Shown here piece after piece: positions 59,946 through 64,000 of a DNA stretch of 64,000 nt; within the stretch, counting starts at the first letter, position 1, and each line of letters opens with the position of its first letter. Under the pieces are notes generated by a model. The model made no database searches and had not been told where the DNA came from. It was given only the letters and a program-made list of their open reading frames with translations. Location of the stretch: the NCBI RefSeq assembly GCF_019697375.1, contig NZ_JAHCDI010000004.1:1413324-1477323 (forward strand), in the 5' to 3' direction. The DNA is from Micromonospora tarapacensis. GTDB lineage: Bacteria > Actinomycetota > Actinomycetes > Mycobacteriales > Micromonosporaceae. The position numbers and the translations under genes are program-made.

Positions 59946-60833
59946 GTGACAGTTCTCATCGGCCAACTCTTCACCGGCGTCAGCATCGGCGCGGTGCTGC
60001 TGCTGATCGCGCTCGGCCTGGCTCTCACCTTCGGCCAGATGGGTGTGATCAACATGGCGCACGGCGAGTTCATCATGGCCGGCGCCTACACGACCTACGT
60101 CCTGCAGCAGGTCATCACCGCGGCCGGCTGGTCGCTGCTGATCGCCCTGCCGGTCGCCTTCGTGGTGGCCGGCGCGATGGGCGTACTGCTGGAGATCCTG
60201 CTGATCCGCCGCCTCTACGCCCGGCCGCTGGACACGCTGCTGGTCACCTGGGGGGTGTCGCTGATCCTGCAACAGCTGGCCCGGGACGTCTTCGGCAGCC
60301 CCAACGTGCAGACCCGCGCCCCGGACCTGCTCACCGGCAACATCGCGCTGCCCGGTGGGATCACCGTGGCCAACAACCGGCTGTTCATCCTCGCCCTGGC
60401 CGCCGGCGCGGTCGTCGCGCTGACCGTCGCCCTGCGGGTCACTCCGCTGGGGCGCCGGATCCGGGCCGTCGTACAGAACCGGGACCTGGCGGCCGTCTCC
60501 GGCATCCCCACCGCCCGGGTCGACCGGATGACCTTCTTCATCGGCTCCGGTCTGGCCGGCATCGCCGGGGTCGCCCTCACCCTGCTCGGCCCGATCGGAC
60601 CCACCATGGGCACCAACCTGATCATCGACGCCTTCCTGGTCGTCGTGGTCGGCGGGATCGGTCAGCTCAAGGGCACCGTGATCGTCGCCTTCGCCCTGGG
60701 CGTGCTCCAGGCGTCCGGCGAGTACCTCACCACCCTCAGCGTCGCCAAGGTGATGGTCTTCATCGCCATCGTCGCGTTCCTCCAATGGCGACCCCAGGGC
60801 ATGTTCACCCTGCGAACCCGGAGTTTGGCATGA
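59946..60833 (+). CDS. urtB: Urea ABC transporter permease UrtB
   Basis: A 295-residue branched-chain-amino-acid-type permease (LivH family) with about eight hydrophobic segments. GLALTFGQMGVINMAHGEFIMAGAY and TFFIGSGLAGIAGVALTLLGPIGP are typical of UrtB. The GTG at 59946 begins directly before the first helix. The usual long periplasmic N-terminal domain of some proteobacterial UrtB proteins is absent. The stop overlaps the urtC ATG. Confidence 0.94.
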   Translation: MTVLIGQLFTGVSIGAVLLLIALGLALTFGQMGVINMAHGEFIMAGAYTTYVLQQVITAAGWSLLIALPVAFVVAGAMGVLLEILLIRRLYARPLDTLLVTWGVSLILQQLARDVFGSPNVQTRAPDLLTGNIALPGGITVANNRLFILALAAGAVVALTVALRVTPLGRRIRAVVQNRDLAAVSGIPTARVDRMTFFIGSGLAGIAGVALTLLGPIGPTMGTNLIIDAFLVVVVGGIGQLKGTVIVAFALGVLQASGEYLTTLSVAKVMVFIAIVAFLQWRPQGMFTLRTRSLA

Positions 60834-62005
60834 CCACCGTCGCCAGAGATGCCGTCGCCGCCGTCGACCCGGCACCGCCGCCGGACAAACCCGCCGCCGG
60901 CCCGTCGCGGCACCGGTTCCGGGCCGTCGCCGGATTCGCCTTCGGCGCCGCCCTGCTGTTCGCCGTCGCCCCGCTGCTGCTGTCGGACTTCCGGCTGTCC
61001 CTGCTGGCCAAGTACCTCTGCGTGGCCATGGTCGCGGTCGGTATCGGCCTGGCCTGGGGACGTGGCGGCATGCTCGCCCTCGGCCAGGGCGTGTTCTTCG
61101 GTCTCGGTGGCTACGCGATGGCCATGCACCTCAAGCTCGCCGACGCGGGCCCGGGCAACATGCCCGACTTCATGATGCTGTACGGGCAGCTCGACGAGCT
61201 GCCACTGTGGTGGCGACCGTTCGCCAGCCCGTGGTTCGCCCTGCCCGCGACGGTGCTGCTGCCGATGGCGGTCGCCTTCGTGCTCGGCTCGCTGGTCTTC
61301 CGCCGCCGCGTCCGGGGCGCCTACTTCGCCATCCTCAGCCAGGCCCTCGCCGCCGCCATGGTGATCCTGCTGATCGGCCAGCAGGGCACCACCGGCGGCA
61401 CCAACGGGCTCACCGACATCCAGGGCTTCTTCGGCTACAACCTGGACGACCCGGTCAACCAGCGGATGGTCTACTTCATCATCGCCGGCACCCTGCTGGC
61501 GTTGCTGGCCCTGGTCCGGCACCTGATGCAGAGCCGCTACGGCGAGCTGCTGGTGGCCGTCCGCGACTCCGAGGAGCGGGTCCGCTTCCTCGGGTACGAC
61601 CCGGCCAACGTCAAGCTGGTCGCGTACGTGGTCGCCGCCGGCATGGCCGGGCTGGCCGGTGCGCTCTTCGTGCCGGCGGTCGGCATCATCTCGCCGGCAC
61701 TGATCGGGATCGTGCCGTCCATCGAGTTCGTCATCGGCGTCGCCATCGGTGGCCGGGCGACGCTGCTCGGGCCGGTGCTCGGCGCGGTCGCGGTGGCCTG
61801 GGCGCGTACCGCCCTGTCGGAACGGTTCCCGGGCACCTGGACGTACCTGCAGGGCCTGCTGTTCGTGGTGGTGGTCGCCTTCCTGCCCGGCGGCCTGGCA
61901 TCGCTGGTCGGCCTGGCCCGGCGCCGCGACGGTGAGTCGCGCGACGGCGAGCCACGGGCCGGTGTGCTCGCCCGACTGCGGCGAGGTAGGAAGGAGGCGG
62001 CGTGA
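60830..62005 (+). CDS. urtC: Urea ABC transporter permease UrtC
   Basis: A 391-residue LivM-type permease with about ten hydrophobic segments and an N-terminal cytoplasmic extension of about 30 residues rich in Pro and Ala. AWGRGGMLALGQGVFFGLGGYAMAMHL, GQQGTTGGTNGLTDIQGFFG and SRYGELLVAVRDSEERVRFLG are diagnostic of UrtC. Ends in a charged tail. ATG overlaps urtB; the stop overlaps the GTG of urtD. Confidence 0.94.
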   Translation: MTTVARDAVAAVDPAPPPDKPAAGPSRHRFRAVAGFAFGAALLFAVAPLLLSDFRLSLLAKYLCVAMVAVGIGLAWGRGGMLALGQGVFFGLGGYAMAMHLKLADAGPGNMPDFMMLYGQLDELPLWWRPFASPWFALPATVLLPMAVAFVLGSLVFRRRVRGAYFAILSQALAAAMVILLIGQQGTTGGTNGLTDIQGFFGYNLDDPVNQRMVYFIIAGTLLALLALVRHLMQSRYGELLVAVRDSEERVRFLGYDPANVKLVAYVVAAGMAGLAGALFVPAVGIISPALIGIVPSIEFVIGVAIGGRATLLGPVLGAVAVAWARTALSERFPGTWTYLQGLLFVVVVAFLPGGLASLVGLARRRDGESRDGEPRAGVLARLRRGRKEAA

Positions 62006-62775
62006 CGGAGCAGCTGGACGGACTCTACGTGCGTGACCTGCGGGTGAGCTTCGACGGGTTCACCGCCGTCGACGGGGTGTCGCTGGACGTCCCCCCCGGC
62101 GACATCCGGTTCCTCATCGGCCCCAACGGTGCCGGCAAGACCACATTGGTCGACGCCGTGACCGGGCTGGTCCGGGCCACCGGCTCGGTGCGCTTCGGCG
62201 ACCGGGAACTGCTCGGCCGGCCGGTGCACCGGATCACCCGACTCGGGGTCGGCCGGACCTTCCAGACCTCGACGGTGTTCGAGGAGCTGACCGTGCTGCA
62301 GAACCTCGACATCGCGGTCGGGGCCCGGCGGAGCTGGGCGACGCTGCTGCGCCGCCGGCACGGGGTGCCCGACGAGGTGGCCGAGGCCCTCGACGTCATC
62401 GGCCTGGCCGGGCGGGCCGACCAGCTCGCCGGCACCCTGGCCCACGGGCAGAAGCAGTGGTTGGAGATCGGCATGCTGCTCGTGCAGGACGCCCGGCTGC
62501 TGCTGCTCGACGAGCCGGTGGCCGGGATGAGCCACGAGGAACGCGACGCCACCGGGCGGCTGCTGGAACGGGTCAGCCACGACCGCACCGTGGTGGTGAT
62601 CGAGCACGACATGGACTTCCTGCGCCGCTTCGCGCGTACCGTCACCGTGCTGCACGCCGGCCGGCTGCTCAGCGAGGGCACCGTCGCGCAGGTGCAGGCC
62701 GACCCGCGCGTGCAGGAGGTATACCTCGGCCACCCGGTCGACGCCGGGACGGCTCCGACCGGTACGGAGGCATGA
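62002..62775 (+). CDS. urtD: Urea ABC transporter ATP-binding protein UrtD
   Basis: A 257-residue LivG-type ATPase. Walker A GPNGAGKTT, signature region TLAHGQKQWLEIGM, Walker B LLLLDEPVAGMSHEE and the H-loop VVVIEHDMDFLRRFA. The AHGQKQWLEIG signature and GMSHEE are typical of UrtD. GTG at 62002 after AAGGAGG; overlaps urtC and urtE. Confidence 0.95.
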   Translation: MTEQLDGLYVRDLRVSFDGFTAVDGVSLDVPPGDIRFLIGPNGAGKTTLVDAVTGLVRATGSVRFGDRELLGRPVHRITRLGVGRTFQTSTVFEELTVLQNLDIAVGARRSWATLLRRRHGVPDEVAEALDVIGLAGRADQLAGTLAHGQKQWLEIGMLLVQDARLLLLDEPVAGMSHEERDATGRLLERVSHDRTVVVIEHDMDFLRRFARTVTVLHAGRLLSEGTVAQVQADPRVQEVYLGHPVDAGTAPTGTEA

Positions 62776-63467
62776 TGCTCACCATCCGTGGCGTGCACGC
62801 CGGCTACGGGCGTAGCCGGGTGCTGCACGGCGTCGACGTCAGCGTGCCCGGCGACGGGGTCGCCACGGTGCTCGGCCACAACGGCGCCGGCAAGTCCACC
62901 CTGCTGCGGGTCGCCGCCGGCCTGCTGCGGCCCAGCGCCGGACGGGTCGAACTGGACGGCGAGGACATCACCCGGCTCGCGCCGCACCAGCGGGTCGCCC
63001 GGGGCGTCGCGTACGTGCCGCAGGGACAGCAGTGCTTCCCGCACCTGACCGCCGCGGAGAACCTGCGGCTGGTGGCCGACGGTCGGCGGGACGGGCCGGC
63101 GACCACCGCCGAGGTGCTGGATCTGTTCCCGGCGTTGCGCCCGCTGCTGCGACGGCGGGCCGGTCTGCTCTCCGGCGGCCAGCGCCAGCAACTGGCCATC
63201 GCCCGGGCCCTGATCACCCGGCCCCGGCTGCTGATGCTCGACGAGCCGACGGAGGGCATCCAGCCGTCCGTCGTCGCCGAGATCCAGGACCGGATCGTGG
63301 CGCTGATCGCGCAGACCGGCTTCAGTGTGCTCCTGGTCGAGCAGCACCTCGGCTTCGCGCTGCGGGTGGCCGACCGCTACCACGTGCTGGAGTCGGGCCG
63401 GGTCACCTCCGCCGGAGACGGTGGCGCCACCGCGGAACGCAGCGTCCGGGAGGCCCTCTCGGTCTGA
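62772..63467 (+). CDS. urtE: Urea ABC transporter ATP-binding protein UrtE
   Basis: A 231-residue LivF-type ATPase. Walker A GHNGAGKST, YVPQGQQCFPHLTAAENL, signature LLSGGQRQQLAIARAL, Walker B LLMLDEPTEGIQPS and VLLVEQHLGFA. The EGIQPS sequence is characteristic of UrtE. ATG at 62772 overlaps the urtD stop; an ATG one codon later is also possible. Ends one base before the convergent amidase gene. Confidence 0.95.
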   Translation: MMLTIRGVHAGYGRSRVLHGVDVSVPGDGVATVLGHNGAGKSTLLRVAAGLLRPSAGRVELDGEDITRLAPHQRVARGVAYVPQGQQCFPHLTAAENLRLVADGRRDGPATTAEVLDLFPALRPLLRRRAGLLSGGQRQQLAIARALITRPRLLMLDEPTEGIQPSVVAEIQDRIVALIAQTGFSVLLVEQHLGFALRVADRYHVLESGRVTSAGDGGATAERSVREALSV

Positions 63468-63468
63468 T

Positions 63469-64000
63469 CTATCTTGGCCGCGGCCACGGGTGCCGTAGTT
63501 GTAGGCATGCTGCCACTCGGACGAGTAGATCTTCGCGGTGGTGCCGGGCGACGATCTGCAGACCGACGGGCGTCCCGTCGCTAGCGAAGCCGGCTGGTGC
63601 GCTTGCGGCTGGGTGTCCACTGAGGTTGAATGCCCAGGTCAACGCTACGTTCATGCGCTCGCCCGGCCCGGTGTGACCGTGAGCGGCGTAGGGGGTCGTC
63701 GGCGTGAGCAGCACGTCTGAGGTCCTGAACACCTCAGCGAGCTGCTGGTTGTTGTGGGTGCGCAGGGTTCCGGCGGCGGCTTGCTGCGCGGCCGAACCGG
63801 CACGCAGCGCATGCCAGGCGGGCGCAGGATCGCTGAGGACCAGGTCGTGTTCGACCCACTGGATCGAACCGCTCGCGGCGAGTCGGTCGGCGGCAGCGCG
63901 TGCCGGCTCCGCCACCTGCGGGTCGACGTCGGCGTAGCCCAAGCTGCCCGACCAGGCCGCTCGAACGGGTTGCCCTTCGGTCGGGTCGGTGACCTGGCTG
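63469..64000 (-). CDS. Amidase family enzyme, C-terminal part
   Basis: Only the last 170 or so residues are in the window; the gene enters from the right edge. VRAAWSGSLGYADVDPQVAEPARAA, TSDVLLTPTTPYAAHGHTGP and NLSGHPAASAPAGFASDGTP then VGLQIVARHHREDLLV are C-terminal signatures of the amidase-signature family (Ser-cisSer-Lys hydrolases). The catalytic residues lie outside. It could be an allophanate hydrolase, an amidase or GatA-like; the setting beside urea transport favours a nitrogen-release amidase. No start visible. Confidence 0.85.
   Translation of the reverse strand, partial: SQVTDPTEGQPVRAAWSGSLGYADVDPQVAEPARAAADRLAASGSIQWVEHDLVLSDPAPAWHALRAGSAAQQAAAGTLRTHNNQQLAEVFRTSDVLLTPTTPYAAHGHTGPGERMNVALTWAFNLSGHPAASAPAGFASDGTPVGLQIVARHHREDLLVRVAACLQLRHPWPRPR

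Overview
This 64 kb window is a very GC-rich actinobacterial chromosome segment. Gene density is high, most genes are separated by 4-bp ATGA/GTGA overlaps, and GTG starts are common. The gene content (Pup-proteasome, Tat, PafBC, dTDP-rhamnose, urease and urea-transport genes) and the GATCATG-type intergenic palindromes fit Micromonosporaceae (Micromonospora or a close relative). No phage, IS element, CRISPR array, rRNA or tRNA was seen.

Layout. 1-3700: a RecB-like nuclease (partial), an M50 site-2 protease, the tRNA m1A58 methyltransferase TrmI, an unknown protein and a small ferredoxin. 3860-11863: the proteasome ATPase ARC/Mpa, a polytopic membrane protein, Dop, Pup, a decayed endonuclease-VII-like gene that overlaps prcB, then PrcB and PrcA. 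11877-18780: a glycan block (two GT2 glycosyltransferases, a flippase, a DUF2304 protein and rmlD-rmlB diverging from rmlA-rmlC) that separates the core-protease genes from the Pup ligase. 18838-30190: pafA, a DUF3866 gene, pafB-pafC, tatA-tatC, a diacylglycerol-kinase-like gene, a HAD gene and the helY helicase. This order parallels the M. tuberculosis helY-tatC-tatA-pafC-pafB-pafA ... prcA-prcB-pup-dop ... mpa ... trmI region.

30358-49590 is mixed: MHYT sensor, orphan Phd-like protein, anchored solute-binding protein, smpB, a large membrane hydrolase, Nudix, an ArsR remnant, a glycogen-debranching enzyme coupled to an SCP2 protein, a DksA/TraR protein, an RsbW-like ATPase, an SDR, glpK, a secreted metallophosphoesterase, and a TetR regulator with an extra recombinase-type HTH next to an ABC-2 exporter.

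49915-64000 is a nitrogen-scavenging region: ureABCFGD, a serine hydrolase, a methyltransferase, a MarR regulator divergent from a signal-less AmiC/UrtA-like sensor, a structured leader with a terminator hairpin, urtABCDE and an amidase. Together these would import urea, hydrolyse it to ammonia, and possibly sense amides or urea.

An important caution: nine otherwise intact genes are each interrupted by one apparent missing base in a short G/C run (RecB-like, GT2, pafB, DAG kinase, membrane hydrolase, ABC permease, ureF, ureG, methyltransferase). The uniform pattern points to sequencing undercalls rather than decay, so these are annotated as single genes spanning the shift. The endonuclease-VII remnant is different: there both cysteines of one zinc pair are lost.
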